Shown: positions 1-7,777 of the stretch, one piece after another | Position numbering within the stretch: the stretch's first letter is position 1 | How the letters are laid out: the number at the start of each line of letters is the position of its first letter | Assembly (NCBI RefSeq): GCF_014206945.1 | Contig: NZ_JACHON010000001.1 | Location: forward strand, 121,529 to 185,528 | Direction of reading: 5' to 3' | DNA from: Gracilibacillus halotolerans | GTDB taxonomy: Bacteria > Bacillota > Bacilli > Bacillales > Amphibacillaceae | Length of the DNA: 64,000 nucleotides | Notes under the pieces: model-generated | What the model saw: the letters and a program-made list of their open reading frames with translations, nothing else | Told to the model about the DNA's origin: nothing | Databases searched by the model: none | Position numbers and translations under genes: made by a program

Positions 1-240
1 TATTCTGTGGCAAAGAACGCCACGTCAAGCCTTACTTAAGCTTGTCGGGGGTGAACAAGGCGCTTGCGCTTTTCTTATTGTCTAGCTATGCGCCTACCCC
101 CTCGAGGTCTTAAGTAATGCTATTCTGTGGCAAAGAACGCCACGTCAAGCCTTACTTAAGCTTGTCGGGGGTGAACAAGGCGCTTGCGCTTTTCTTATTG
201 TCTAGCTATGCGCCTATCCCCCTCGAGGTCTTAAGTAATG
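1..240. repeat. Two tandem copies of a ~120-bp structured intergenic repeat
   Basis: Positions 1-120 and 121-240 are almost identical; the only clear difference is one inserted T in the C-rich run near 216. Each unit contains a small hairpin (GTGGC at 7-11 with GCCAC at 19-23) and a long arm closed by TTACTTAAG at 32-40 and CTTAAGTAA at 109-117. Inside the arm GGGGGT 47-52 pairs with ACCCCC 96-101 and GGCGC 59-63 with GCGCC 90-94. The array starts at the window edge, so more copies may lie to the left. From memory it resembles an intergenic repeat scattered in Bacillaceae genomes; this was not searched. No protein reading is likely. Confidence 0.85.
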
Positions 241-397
241 TTTTTCTGCAATACCTTGCCAATCTATTCCTCAATTTTTAAACGATAGTTTAGTTTTCCT
301 TCTCATTGGTTACTTTCATATACCACAGTAGACAAAAAAATAATTCTACAAAGAAGCCAATTTTCCTTGAAAAAAAGAGGGTTTTTGCATACAAACT
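241..397. other. Intergenic stretch before the spoIIG promoter
   Basis: AT-rich sequence between the tandem repeat and the spoIIGA promoter. I see no small gene with a ribosome binding site, no tRNA and no strong hairpin. In a spore former this is where Spo0A boxes would be expected. I could not identify a convincing one by eye. Confidence 0.5.
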
Positions 398-430
398 CTG
401 ACAGACTTTTTGTTTTATGTTTCCTATACT
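398..430 (+). promoter_or_regulatory. Candidate spoIIG promoter with an over-long spacer
   Basis: CTGACA at 398-403 and TATACT at 425-430 resemble SigA -35 and -10 hexamers but are 21 bp apart. The B. subtilis spoIIG promoter is known for a 22-bp spacer that Spo0A~P compensates. The position, 41 bp upstream of the spoIIGA start, agrees. Assignment by analogy is inference. Confidence 0.5.
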
Positions 431-471
431 AGAGCTAATATGATTTCTATTAAAGTGAAAGGAAGGAAAAG

Positions 472-1362
472 GTGGTAGTATATGTAGAACTTGTTTGGTT
501 ACTAAATTTCTTTATTGATTGGATGATTCTTTTACTTACACAGTATGTGACAAAGGAGCCAGTTAAAAGATTTCGGCTACTATTCGCAGCTGTTTTTGGA
601 TCATTGATAGTACCTTTTTCAATATTATTTCCATCATTTCCTCATGAGCTTTGGTTCGTTAAGATTTTATATTCATTCTTTATTATCTTAATCGGATTCG
701 GATATCACAGTATAGCCAAATTGTTTAGGGTCATATTTATGTTTTATTTGATGACATTTTCTATTGGTGGTGGCTTATTAGCAGTACATTTTTTATTTCA
801 ATCAAATCAACATTTATCTTCTGTTGAGTTATCCAATGGAAGTATTGATGCGTTATTTGTGTTGCTTTGTTTTCCTGTTATTTGGTACTTTACGAGAAAT
901 CGTATGGACAAGCACAAGCTACAATCATTGCACGATGATTTTATATACCAGGTAACCATCAAGTGGAACGACAAAAATGTGTCGTTCGATGGCTATTTGG
1001 ATAGTGGTAATCATTTGGTGGATCCTCTCACACAAAAACCAGTAATAGTGATAGATGAAAGCGTATTAAGTGAGTTTTTTACAGTAATAGAATTAGAAAG
1101 ATTACGTGGTTTAAAGGAACAACTACTAAGTGGCCAACAAGATGACGATTTATCGAAAATGTTTTCGATTATTCCCTATCAAGGAGTAAATGGCATGACG
1201 GATTTTATGATCGGCTTTAAACCAGATCTCTTTATGATTACTACGGATAAAGGAATTTACAAAACGAAAAGAGTTTTAATTGGTATTCAATTTGGCAGAT
1301 TAGTAGCTGATAATAGCTACCAATGCCTATTACATCCAAAACTTATCCAACATGTTGGATAG
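472..1362 (+). CDS. spoIIGA: SpoIIGA, sporulation sigma-E factor processing protease
   Basis: Membrane-embedded aspartic protease that removes the pro-sequence of pro-SigE in the mother cell once activated by SpoIIR. The 296-residue protein (309 in B. subtilis) has about five hydrophobic segments in residues 1-140, then a soluble domain with the catalytic motif LDSGN at 176-180 (Asp177). Translation begins at GTG 472 behind AAAGGAAGGAAAAGG; the N-terminus ([12 protein letters not shown]) fits the family. It lies directly upstream of its substrate gene sigE, 29 bp away, as in the classical spoIIG operon. Assignment is firm; only the choice between GTG 472 and a codon or two later is open. Confidence 0.95.
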   Translation: MVVYVELVWLLNFFIDWMILLLTQYVTKEPVKRFRLLFAAVFGSLIVPFSILFPSFPHELWFVKILYSFFIILIGFGYHSIAKLFRVIFMFYLMTFSIGGGLLAVHFLFQSNQHLSSVELSNGSIDALFVLLCFPVIWYFTRNRMDKHKLQSLHDDFIYQVTIKWNDKNVSFDGYLDSGNHLVDPLTQKPVIVIDESVLSEFFTVIELERLRGLKEQLLSGQQDDDLSKMFSIIPYQGVNGMTDFMIGFKPDLFMITTDKGIYKTKRVLIGIQFGRLVADNSYQCLLHPKLIQHVG

Positions 1363-1391
1363 ATAAAACATATAAAAGGAGCTGTATTAAA

Positions 1392-2111
1392 TTGTTAAAA
1401 CTACGACCTAAAGTGATTATGGCATTTTACAAAGTTCTAAAGAAATTTGGATTTAAAGTTGATGAAATATATTACATAGGTGGAAGCGAAGCACTTCCGC
1501 CACCACTTTCAAAAGAAGAGGAATTTGAATTGATTAATAAGTTGCCAATCGGGGATAAGGCTGCTAGGGCAATGCTTATTGAAAGAAATTTGCGACTTGT
1601 CGTATATATTGCGCGTAAGTTTGAAAATACAGGTATCAATATTGAAGACTTAATTAGTATTGGAACGATTGGTCTCATAAAAGCAATCAATACGTTTAAC
1701 CCGGAAAAGAAAATCAAGCTTGCAACCTATGCTTCCCGATGTATTGAGAATGAAATTTTAATGTACCTACGAAAAAATAGTAAAACAAAAACAGAAGTGT
1801 CTTTCGATGAACCTTTAAACGTTGACTGGGATGGTAATGAGCTTTTGTTATCGGATGTATTAGGAACAGAAGAAGATGTAACATTTAAAGGATTGGAGGA
1901 ACGGGTTGAAAAATCGTTATTACGAAAAGCACTTGAACAACTTAATGGAAGAGAGCGACAAATAATGGAGCTCCGATTTGGTTTAGTTAATAATAAAGAA
2001 ATGACCCAAAAAGATGTTGCTGATTTATTAGGTATTTCCCAGTCTTATATTTCAAGGTTAGAGAAGAAAATTATCAAACGATTACAAAAGGAATATAACA
2101 AAATGGTATAA
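1392..2111 (+). CDS. sigE: Sporulation sigma factor SigE (pro-SigE)
   Basis: Mother-cell-specific early sporulation sigma factor, made as an inactive membrane-associated precursor and cleaved by SpoIIGA. I place the start at TTG 1392, preceded by AAAAGGAGCT, because this gives 239 residues, the exact B. subtilis length, and an N-terminus collinear with the known pro-sequence. An ATG at 1323 in the same frame would overlap spoIIGA and add an unmatched stretch. Region 2 ([17 protein letters not shown], about residues 68-84) and the C-terminal helix-turn-helix ([21 protein letters not shown]) are intact. The cleavage region ahead of [13 protein letters not shown] is conserved. Confidence 0.96.
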   Translation: MLKLRPKVIMAFYKVLKKFGFKVDEIYYIGGSEALPPPLSKEEEFELINKLPIGDKAARAMLIERNLRLVVYIARKFENTGINIEDLISIGTIGLIKAINTFNPEKKIKLATYASRCIENEILMYLRKNSKTKTEVSFDEPLNVDWDGNELLLSDVLGTEEDVTFKGLEERVEKSLLRKALEQLNGRERQIMELRFGLVNNKEMTQKDVADLLGISQSYISRLEKKIIKRLQKEYNKMV

Positions 2112-2187
2112 ATATGATACTTCTTACTAACCGTTAGCTTTCGTCAACTTTTCACCTTTAAAAATAGGAATGTTACCTCTACTTTAT

Positions 2188-2216
2188 GCATAAAACCATC
2201 TGGATTGGTGATACTT
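2188..2216 (+). promoter_or_regulatory. Candidate forespore promoter for sigG
   Basis: GCATA at 2188-2192 fits the SigF/SigG -35 consensus. A partial -10 match (GATACTT, 2210-2216) follows after 17 bp. The -10 is imperfect compared with CATnnTA, so this is tentative; position and gene make a forespore promoter expected. Confidence 0.4.
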
Positions 2217-2243
2217 ACTTCTGAGAAGGATCTCCAATCGGGA
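2199..2243 (+). promoter_or_regulatory. Hairpin that can cover the sigG ribosome binding site
   Basis: GATTGG at 2203-2208 pairs with CCAATC at 2234-2239. After one unpaired G on each side the stem continues 2199-2201 with 2241-2243, taking up part of the GGAGG at 2241-2245. The 5' arm lies upstream of the transcription start expected from the candidate sigG promoter, so the structure would form mainly in read-through RNA from spoIIG. A comparable arrangement is described for B. subtilis sigG; the equivalence here is inference. Confidence 0.5.
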
Positions 2244-2252
2244 GGGTACAAA

Positions 2253-3032
2253 ATGACAAGACATAAAGTAGAGATATGTGGTGTTGATACTGCAACATTA
2301 CCTGTACTAAAAAATGAAGAAATGAGAATTTTATTTAAAGCAATGCAGAACGGGGATCGGTCTGCACGTGAAAAATTAGTAAATGGAAATTTGCGTCTTG
2401 TACTTAGTGTGATCCAGCGATTCCAAAATCGTGGAGAATATGGGGACGATTTATTTCAAGTAGGCTGTATAGGTTTATTGAAGTCAATCGATAATTTTGA
2501 CTTGAGTCAGAATGTGAAATTTTCTACTTATGCAGTTCCAATGATCATAGGTGAAATTAGAAGATACTTACGCGATAACAATCCGATCCGTGTCTCAAGA
2601 TCATTACGTGACATTGCTTATAAAGCGCTACATGCAAGAGAGAAATTATTAAGTAAAACATCAAAAGATCCTTCACCCGCTGAAATTGCAAAGGAATTAG
2701 ACGTTCCAGTAACAGATGTAATCTTTGCTTTAGATGCAATACAAGATCCAGTATCATTATTCGAGCCTATATTTAATGATGGTGGCGACCCTATTTATGT
2801 AGTCGATCAAGTAAGTGATGACCAAGTAGATGATAATGAATGGATCAATCATCTATCCATTAAGGAAGGTATGCGAAAATTAAATAAACGTGAAAAGCTC
2901 ATCTTAAATAAAAGATTTTTTCAAGGTAAAACCCAAATGGAAGTTGCAGAGGAAATAGGAATATCTCAAGCGCAAGTATCCCGCTTAGAAAAAGCAGCTA
3001 TCAAAGAAATGAATAAAGAAATGTTTGAATAG
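2253..3032 (+). CDS. sigG: Late forespore sigma factor SigG
   Basis: Sigma factor that directs late gene expression in the engulfed forespore. The start at ATG 2253, behind GGGAGGG, gives 259 residues (260 in B. subtilis) and the typical N-terminus TRHKVEICGVDT. Region 2 (NLRLVLSVIQRF and GEYGDDLFQVGCIGL), the central STYAVPMIIGEIRRYLRDNN and the C-terminal helix-turn-helix (TQMEVAEEIGISQAQVSRLE) are nearly identical to the B. subtilis protein. The gene follows sigE by 141 bp, which hold its own promoter candidate and an RBS-covering hairpin, and is followed by a strong hairpin terminator. Confidence 0.97.
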   Translation: MTRHKVEICGVDTATLPVLKNEEMRILFKAMQNGDRSAREKLVNGNLRLVLSVIQRFQNRGEYGDDLFQVGCIGLLKSIDNFDLSQNVKFSTYAVPMIIGEIRRYLRDNNPIRVSRSLRDIAYKALHAREKLLSKTSKDPSPAEIAKELDVPVTDVIFALDAIQDPVSLFEPIFNDGGDPIYVVDQVSDDQVDDNEWINHLSIKEGMRKLNKREKLILNKRFFQGKTQMEVAEEIGISQAQVSRLEKAAIKEMNKEMFE

Positions 3033-3050
3033 AGAAATATTCTTCTGTCA

Positions 3051-3086
3051 GAAACCGAACGATCTCTGTGTGACTCGTTCGGTTTC
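3051..3086 (+). terminator. Hairpin terminator after sigG
   Basis: A perfect 12-bp stem, GAAACCGAACGA (3051-3062) with TCGTTCGGTTTC (3075-3086), encloses a 12-nt loop. The T-run is short (inside the 3' arm), so efficiency is uncertain. It could serve both sigG and the convergent small gene. Confidence 0.6.
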
Positions 3087-3129
3087 ATTAGTAATTTAAC
3101 CTTCATCAAATTATAACTTCTCTAATGAC

Positions 3130-3279
3130 TTATAACTTTTTATAAAAATCCTTCATTGTATCTTCATGTAAATCGAATTCTTTTGCTATTTCTACATCAT
3201 CTCTTTTTCTTAATTGGTTTTTAGGCGTTTGTGCTAAAATACTTCTGCCTTTTTTTCGATGGTGTTCATCTCTACCCAT
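3130..3279 (-). CDS. YfhD-like small protein (49 aa)
   Basis: A 49-codon gene on the minus strand with a good ribosome binding site (AAAAGGAGCT, complement of 3286-3295) 6 nt before ATG 3279. The product begins MGRDEHHRKK, contains AQTPKNQL, and continues with a charged RDDVEIAKEF segment. That pattern (MGR-x-H start, QTPK, then DVE followed by acidic residues) matches what I recall of the YfhD family of small basic Bacillus proteins, which is of unknown function and linked to sporulating species. It is convergent with sigG and divergent from ylmC. The reading frame is clear; the family assignment is from memory. Confidence 0.6.
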   Translation of the reverse strand: MGRDEHHRKKGRSILAQTPKNQLRKRDDVEIAKEFDLHEDTMKDFYKKL

Positions 3280-3375
3280 AATGCCAGCTCCTTTTCGAGA
3301 ATTGATTCCACTAAAGAGAAGAAATCATTCATAGTTTTAACAAGCCCCATGCAATAATACATGCTATATATCGCC

Positions 3376-3402
3376 ATATTTTTAGAAAGACATGCATATA
3401 CT
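3376..3402 (+). promoter_or_regulatory. Possible SigE-type promoter before ylmC
   Basis: ATATT at 3376-3380 followed after 14 bp by CATATACT at 3395-3402 partly fits the SigE consensus (ATATT, then CATACAnT). The -10 match is only partial, so this is a weak call. Confidence 0.3.
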
Positions 3403-3422
3403 TTCGTATAGAGGTGATTAGC

Positions 3423-3677
3423 ATGGTTACTTTATCTCAATTACAAATGAAAGATATTGTGTTTATGGAGGATGGAACAAGGATAGGTAATTTATCAGAT
3501 ATTGACATTAATGTAGAGACTGGTAAGGTAATTAGTCTCGTCGTAACAACAAAAGCTAAGGTACTTGGTGTATTTGGTGAATCGAGAGAGATTATTATTC
3601 CGTGGAATCACGTCATTAAAATCGGGCAGGACGTCATTTTAGTACGAAAAATAGATAGTTACACAGCGATTTCCTAA
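3423..3677 (+). CDS. ylmC: YlmC/YmxH-family PRC-barrel protein
   Basis: Small (84 aa) single-domain PRC-barrel-like protein of unknown molecular role, typical of spore formers and found between sigG and ylmD. Start ATG 3423 is chosen over an in-frame GTG at 3414 because GAGGTG at 3411-3416 is then a properly spaced ribosome binding site. The sequence has the family pattern: DGTRIGNLSDIDI near the N-terminus, a central GKVISLVV strand and IIIPWNHVIKIGQDVILV near the C-terminus. Its stop codon lies inside the 5' arm of a terminator hairpin. The ylmA gene that precedes it in B. subtilis is absent. Confidence 0.85.
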   Translation: MVTLSQLQMKDIVFMEDGTRIGNLSDIDINVETGKVISLVVTTKAKVLGVFGESREIIIPWNHVIKIGQDVILVRKIDSYTAIS

Positions 3678-3718
3678 GATAATTTGTTGTTACTTAGGGA
3701 ATCGCTTCTTTCTTCTGT
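3667..3718 (+). terminator. Terminator overlapping the end of ylmC
   Basis: GCGATTTCCTAAG (3667-3679) pairs with CTTAGGGAATCGC (3693-3705), with one wobble, and is followed by a T-rich tail. The hairpin overlaps the last codons of ylmC. Confidence 0.65.
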
Positions 3719-3764
3719 TTTGATTCGGCAATTTATGATAAAATGAGAGCGATAAGGAGAGAAA

Positions 3765-4577
3765 ATGATGGTTGAACCTTTTAACATCTCTAGCGATGAT
3801 TCGATACTGTGGATTACTGAATGGATGAAAAAAGATCCACAATTAGTAGCAGGATTCACAACAAAATATGGCGGTGATAGCAGTAAGGATTATGAAAGTC
3901 TTAACCTCGGTTTACATGTAGGTGACAAACCAAGTACTGTAATACAAAACCGCCACATCATTAGTGAAAAACTTCGATTTCCACTTAAATCTTGGATATT
4001 GACAGAGCAATGTCACGGTAACCAGGTTTTAATTGTTGGAGAAAAAGATAAAGGAAGAGGAGCTTTTGACTCTAGAGATGCACTTCAACTTGCTGACGGA
4101 ATGTTAACAGATACACCAGGTGTACTCTGTGTGACCATGTATGCAGATTGCGTACCACTTTTCTTTCTAGATTCAACAACAAAAACAGTTGCTGTAGTAC
4201 ATGCAGGTTGGAAGGGATCTGTAAAAGAAATTGCAAAACAAACAGTCAAACAATTTACAGACCACTCATCTAAGATAGAGGATTTACAAGTTGTGATAGG
4301 ACCTTGTATATGCAAAGACTGCTATGAGGTTGACGAATCAGTCATTAAATACATTGATGAAAAATATTCGGATGCTTATGTAGAAAAAGGTAATAAATAC
4401 TTATTGGATTTAAAGAGACTAAACGAATTAATATTACATGACGCAGGGATTACCTCCGACCAAATTCAACAAACAACGTATTGTACGTTCGAAGATTCTA
4501 TGTTTTATTCACATCGAAGGGATAATCAACATACTGGTCGGATGATTGGTTTTATTGGTTATCGTATGAAGGAGTAA
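3765..4577 (+). CDS. ylmD: YlmD, multicopper-oxidase-like / purine nucleoside phosphorylase family protein
   Basis: Member of the YfiH/YlmD (Cu-oxidase_4) family. Homologues act on purine nucleosides (adenosine deaminase or phosphorolysis) and had earlier been called laccases. The three conserved metal/catalytic residues are visible: His84 in EQCHGNQV, Cys129 in YADCVPLFF and His146 in VVHAGWKG. The C-terminal GPCIC and CTFED-YSHRRD motifs are also present. Length (270 aa) is normal. It opens the ylmD-ylmE-sepF-ylmG-ylmH cluster. The role in the division cluster is unknown; gene linkage is conserved across Firmicutes. Confidence 0.9.
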   Translation: MMVEPFNISSDDSILWITEWMKKDPQLVAGFTTKYGGDSSKDYESLNLGLHVGDKPSTVIQNRHIISEKLRFPLKSWILTEQCHGNQVLIVGEKDKGRGAFDSRDALQLADGMLTDTPGVLCVTMYADCVPLFFLDSTTKTVAVVHAGWKGSVKEIAKQTVKQFTDHSSKIEDLQVVIGPCICKDCYEVDESVIKYIDEKYSDAYVEKGNKYLLDLKRLNELILHDAGITSDQIQQTTYCTFEDSMFYSHRRDNQHTGRMIGFIGYRMKE

Positions 4578-4593
4578 GGAGAGGAATTAGGTT

Positions 4594-5274
4594 ATGTCAG
4601 TCGCAAAGAATTATCAAGAAATACAACAACACATTGAAAATGCTTGTAACAAAGTGGGCAGAGATAAAGAGGATATTACCGTTATTGCTGTAACAAAATA
4701 TGCTACAATAGAAACAGCACAAGAGGCGGTTGCGGCAGGAGTTCGACATTTAGGCGAAAACAGGCTGGAAGGATTTCAAGAGAAAAAAGATGCACTTGGA
4801 AATGATGTTTCGTGGCATTTTATCGGTACATTACAATCACGAAAAGTGAAGGACTTAATTCATGACATCGATATACTTCATTCCCTTGATCGCAAATCGT
4901 TAGCTAAGGAAATTCATAAACGAGCTGAGGAGACGGTTCCTTGCTTTGTACAAGTTAATGTGAGTGGCGAAGAATCGAAACATGGACTTGCTATCGATGA
5001 AGTGAAACCTTTCATTGAGTCACTTTCTAATTATGATAAAGTTAAAGTAATTGGATTAATGACTATGGCACCTCATACAGACGATGAAGAAGTTCTTCGT
5101 CAGACGTTCAGAAGTTTGCGTAGAATGCGAGATGAAATTATGGATCTTCAATTACCACATGCACCGTGTCAATACTTGTCCATGGGAATGAGTAACGATT
5201 ATCAGATAGCGATTGAAGAAGGAGCTACGCATATACGAGTTGGATCTAAATTAGTCGGATCCTATCAGTCTTAA
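4594..5274 (+). CDS. ylmE: YlmE, pyridoxal-phosphate homeostasis protein (YggS family)
   Basis: PLP-binding protein of the YggS/PROSC family, a single alanine-racemase-like TIM barrel thought to buffer free PLP and maintain amino-acid pools. Lys35 in AVTKYAT is the expected Schiff-base lysine; HLGENRLEGFQEK, HFIGTLQSRK, QVNVSGEESKHG and the phosphate-binding SMGMSNDY and HIRVGS segments are all present. Length is 226 residues. The start ATG 4594 follows GGAGAGGAA. It sits 16 bp after ylmD and 12 bp before sepF, indicating one operon. Confidence 0.93.
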   Translation: MSVAKNYQEIQQHIENACNKVGRDKEDITVIAVTKYATIETAQEAVAAGVRHLGENRLEGFQEKKDALGNDVSWHFIGTLQSRKVKDLIHDIDILHSLDRKSLAKEIHKRAEETVPCFVQVNVSGEESKHGLAIDEVKPFIESLSNYDKVKVIGLMTMAPHTDDEEVLRQTFRSLRRMRDEIMDLQLPHAPCQYLSMGMSNDYQIAIEEGATHIRVGSKLVGSYQS

Positions 5275-5286
5275 GGAGGGGAAAAG

Positions 5287-5709
5287 GTGAGTATGAAGGG
5301 AAAACTTCGTAATATTTTTGGTTTTGATGAAGATGAATATGAAGTAATTGAGGAAGAAGTAACAGAACCTGTGGCTGAGGAAGGTAAATCGAAGCGCAAA
5401 AATGTCGTCAGTCTCCAAGCAGTTCAAAAGTCGAGTAAGATGATTTTATGCGAGCCAAGATCATATGAGGAAGTTCAAGATATTGCTGACCATATTATGA
5501 ATCGACGTTCGGTAGTTGTTAATTTACAACGTGTAGACGTACAAGAAGCGCGAAAAATTATCGATTTTCTAGGTGGAGCTGTATACGCTCTTTCCGGTGA
5601 AATGAAAAAGGTAGGATCACAGACGTTTTTATGTGCACCTGATCATGTAGAAGTGACAGGGAACATTACCGAGGTTATGGAAGATATAGACTTAGATCAA
5701 AGGTGGTAA
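5287..5709 (+). CDS. sepF: SepF, FtsZ-associated cell-division protein
   Basis: SepF bundles FtsZ, binds membrane by an N-terminal amphipathic helix and supports septum formation with FtsA. Start GTG 5287 gives MSMKGKLRNIFGF, matching the B. subtilis N-terminus (MSMK...), with AAGGAGGGG just upstream. The 140-residue protein (152 in B. subtilis) has an acidic linker at about 15-38 and the C-terminal alpha/beta dimer domain (EPRSYEEVQDIADHI to the end, including RVVVNLQR-like SVVVNLQR and FLGGAVYALSG). Position in the ylm cluster upstream of divIVA is typical. Confidence 0.95.
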   Translation: MSMKGKLRNIFGFDEDEYEVIEEEVTEPVAEEGKSKRKNVVSLQAVQKSSKMILCEPRSYEEVQDIADHIMNRRSVVVNLQRVDVQEARKIIDFLGGAVYALSGEMKKVGSQTFLCAPDHVEVTGNITEVMEDIDLDQRW

Positions 5710-5715
5710 ATGTGA

Positions 5716-5982
5716 ATGGGTATGTTGGTTGATTTAATCTTTACAGCTATAAGAATTTATTCTTATGCGATTATTATTTATATTTTAATGTCATGGTTCC
5801 CTGGGGCGAGAGAATCTTCATTTGGTGAGATGCTTGGGAAAATTGTCGAACCGTATCTAGAACCATTTAGACGCTTTATTCCTCCTATCGGCGGTATGAT
5901 TGATATTTCACCAATCGTTGCTATATTAGTGTTGAATTTTGCAAGCATGGGCTTAGCGCAGATATTATCCATGCTATTATAA
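5716..5982 (+). CDS. ylmG: YlmG, YggT-family membrane protein
   Basis: Small integral membrane protein (88 aa) with two hydrophobic segments, roughly residues 4-26 and 62-86, joined by a conserved loop [20 protein letters not shown] and [20 protein letters not shown]. YggT-family proteins are linked by gene order to division and, in chloroplasts, to nucleoid distribution; the bacterial role is not settled. It starts 6 bp after sepF and is followed by ylmH after 31 bp. Confidence 0.92.
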   Translation: MGMLVDLIFTAIRIYSYAIIIYILMSWFPGARESSFGEMLGKIVEPYLEPFRRFIPPIGGMIDISPIVAILVLNFASMGLAQILSMLL

Positions 5983-6013
5983 TAGTTGAACTGTAAAAAA
6001 GAGGAGATAGTAA

Positions 6014-6787
6014 ATGACTATATATCAGCATTTTCGCGACGATGAACATCCATTCATTGACCAGATATTATCGTGGCGCGAAGAAGTTGAACAAAAATAT
6101 GCGGGTAAACTTACCGATTTCCTTCATCCCCGTGAACAAAAGATTATGCAATTAATTATAGGAAAAGATGAAGAGTGGAAGCTAGATTTTTTTGGAGGGT
6201 GGAACAATGCCGAAAGGAAGAGAGCCTATCTTTATCCTTACTATGAGGAGATAAGTGATGCGAATTTTGATACGGAATTGTTAGAAACTACGTACCCAGA
6301 AAAATTTGTTACCATTACGCATCGGGATGTTCTCGGTGCATTCTTATCAGTAGGTATTAAACGAAAGAAAATCGGTGACATTATGATTAGCAACGGTAAG
6401 ATTCAAATATTGGTTAGTAAAGAAATTACAGATTACTTACTAATTAATGTAACATCGATTAAAAACGCAAATGTTTCGTTTGAGTCCGTTCCATTTGAAA
6501 GAATGCTTCCGAAAAATGAAATGTGGAAAGAATCACAACGTACATGTGCCTCATTAAGAATGGATGTTTTAATAAAAGAAATTTACCAAGTATCTAGACA
6601 AGAAGCAAGTCAGCTTATTAAAAAAGGATTAGTAAGAGTGAACTTCCAAACAGTTGATAATCCAGCCTTTCTTATGGAGGAAGAGGATTTAATATCCGTA
6701 AGAGGAAAAGGTAGAGCGCGGATTAAAGAGTTCCATGGAAAAACAAAAAAAGACAAAATTCGCTTTACTTTTGAAAAATTACAATAA
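6014..6787 (+). CDS. ylmH: YlmH, S4-domain RNA-binding protein
   Basis: 257-residue RNA-binding protein with an S4 domain in the last third (from about residue 180: LRMDVLIKEIYQVSRQEASQ through VRVNFQTVDNPAF and SVRGKGRARI). In B. subtilis it is reported to bind stalled 50S-peptidyl-tRNA complexes and to substitute partly for RqcP in alanine tailing; its presumed partner gene, rqcH, is elsewhere in this window. Start ATG 6014 follows AAAGAGGAGATAG. It closes the ylmD-ylmH operon and precedes divIVA. Confidence 0.92.
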   Translation: MTIYQHFRDDEHPFIDQILSWREEVEQKYAGKLTDFLHPREQKIMQLIIGKDEEWKLDFFGGWNNAERKRAYLYPYYEEISDANFDTELLETTYPEKFVTITHRDVLGAFLSVGIKRKKIGDIMISNGKIQILVSKEITDYLLINVTSIKNANVSFESVPFERMLPKNEMWKESQRTCASLRMDVLIKEIYQVSRQEASQLIKKGLVRVNFQTVDNPAFLMEEEDLISVRGKGRARIKEFHGKTKKDKIRFTFEKLQ

Positions 6788-6914
6788 ACGTAGTACGTTT
6801 TCCGTCATTTTGTGGTACTATATGTATAAGATGCACGCTTTTTTATTTAATAAGGTTTTAGATACCTAATTTTTGATAAAAGTGTGAATTATTTATTAAC
6901 GGGAGGTGGCCGGT

Positions 6915-7433
6915 GTGCCCTTGACACCGCTTGACATCCATAATAAGGAGTTTGCAAGAGGATTCCGCGGCTATGATGAGGATGATGTGAACGAGTTTCT
7001 AGACCAGGTCATCAAAGATTATGAAGCGGTAATCCGTGAGAAAAAAGAGTTAGAAACCAAGGTTGAGCAATTAAATGAAAAGCTGAACCATTTTTCCGAT
7101 ATCGAAACAACCCTGAACAAATCCATATTAGTTGCTCAGGAAACGGCTGAAGAAGTGAAAGAAAACGCACGGAAAGAGTCTAAGCTAATAATGAAAGAAG
7201 CCGAGAAAAATGCGGATCGTATTATTAATGAGGCATTACACCGTTCTCGTTCAATCGCATTAGAAGTAGAAGAATTAAAGAAGCAAGCAAAAGTATTTCG
7301 TACTCGCCTAAAAATGCTTGTTGAAGCCCAGCTTGATTTGATTAAAAATGATGATTGGGATGGATTATTAAAGGGAAATTTTGAAGAAGATGAAGAAGAG
7401 AATAATGAAACAGAAGATGCCAACCTTTATTAA
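6915..7433 (+). CDS. divIVA: DivIVA, cell-pole and septum organiser
   Basis: Coiled-coil scaffold that binds negatively curved membrane at division sites, recruits MinJ and, in sporulation, the chromosome anchor RacA. Start GTG 6915 (MPLTPLDIHNKEFARG) matches the B. subtilis N-terminus; GGGAGGTGG at 6901-6909 serves it. An in-frame GTG at 6906 is rejected because it lies in that site. The N-terminal domain FRGYDEDDVNEFLDQVIKDY is followed by heptad repeats (about residues 30-135) and an acidic tail. 172 residues against 164 in B. subtilis. It has 127 bp of its own upstream sequence. Confidence 0.96.
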   Translation: MPLTPLDIHNKEFARGFRGYDEDDVNEFLDQVIKDYEAVIREKKELETKVEQLNEKLNHFSDIETTLNKSILVAQETAEEVKENARKESKLIMKEAEKNADRIINEALHRSRSIALEVEELKKQAKVFRTRLKMLVEAQLDLIKNDDWDGLLKGNFEEDEEENNETEDANLY

Positions 7434-7436
7434 ACC

Positions 7437-7465
7437 TTGACGCACTACATATTATTACATATAAT
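7437..7465 (+). promoter_or_regulatory. SigA promoter for ileS
   Basis: TTGACG at 7437-7442 and TATAAT at 7460-7465 are separated by exactly 17 bp, a near-consensus SigA promoter starting right after the divIVA stop codon and leading into the T-box. Confidence 0.8.
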
Positions 7466-7484
7466 TTTAACAAGAAAATAACAA

Positions 7485-7732
7485 AACAATGTGTAGATTA
7501 GGACAGTACGTTAATTGTTAACTATTAGAGCGAGTCTGGGAGGGTGAAAGCCAGACATAGTAGATTAACGGAAAATCACCTAGGAGCAGTTATGCTGAAA
7601 TACAAAGTAGGTATAACCGTGTTATTCACGATACGAATGATAAAGTGGTCAATTTAACTAGTAATGATTGACTATAAGGGTGGTACCGCGAGCTCCTCTC
7701 GTCCCTTCTTGGGATAAGAGGGGCTTTTTTTA
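7485..7732 (+). promoter_or_regulatory. T-box riboswitch leader of ileS with attenuator
   Basis: The T-box core AGGGTGGTACCGCGAG occurs at about 7678-7692 and is followed by a terminator: AGCTCCTCT at 7691-7699 pairs with AGAGGGGCT at 7717-7725 (one wobble) before a T7 run. An apical stem (GTCTGG with CCAGAC, about 7535-7556) belongs to stem I. The likely specifier is ATC at 7575-7577 in the context GAAAATCACC, an isoleucine codon agreeing with the downstream gene. Uncharged tRNA-Ile binding would favour the antiterminator and expression of ileS. Stem I boundaries are approximate. Confidence 0.93.
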
Positions 7733-7777
7733 TATGTAAGCTCGTTTTGTTAATTGGAAATAGAAAGGAAGAGGATT

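Noticed and set aside
1-240. CRISPR array
   Set aside because: The repeat unit is ~120 bp with no unique spacers and only two near-identical copies, so it is a tandem duplication, not a CRISPR.
1323-1391. In-frame upstream extension of sigE from ATG 1323
   Set aside because: It overlaps spoIIGA, has no ribosome binding site and adds residues absent from the family; TTG 1392 gives the exact expected length.
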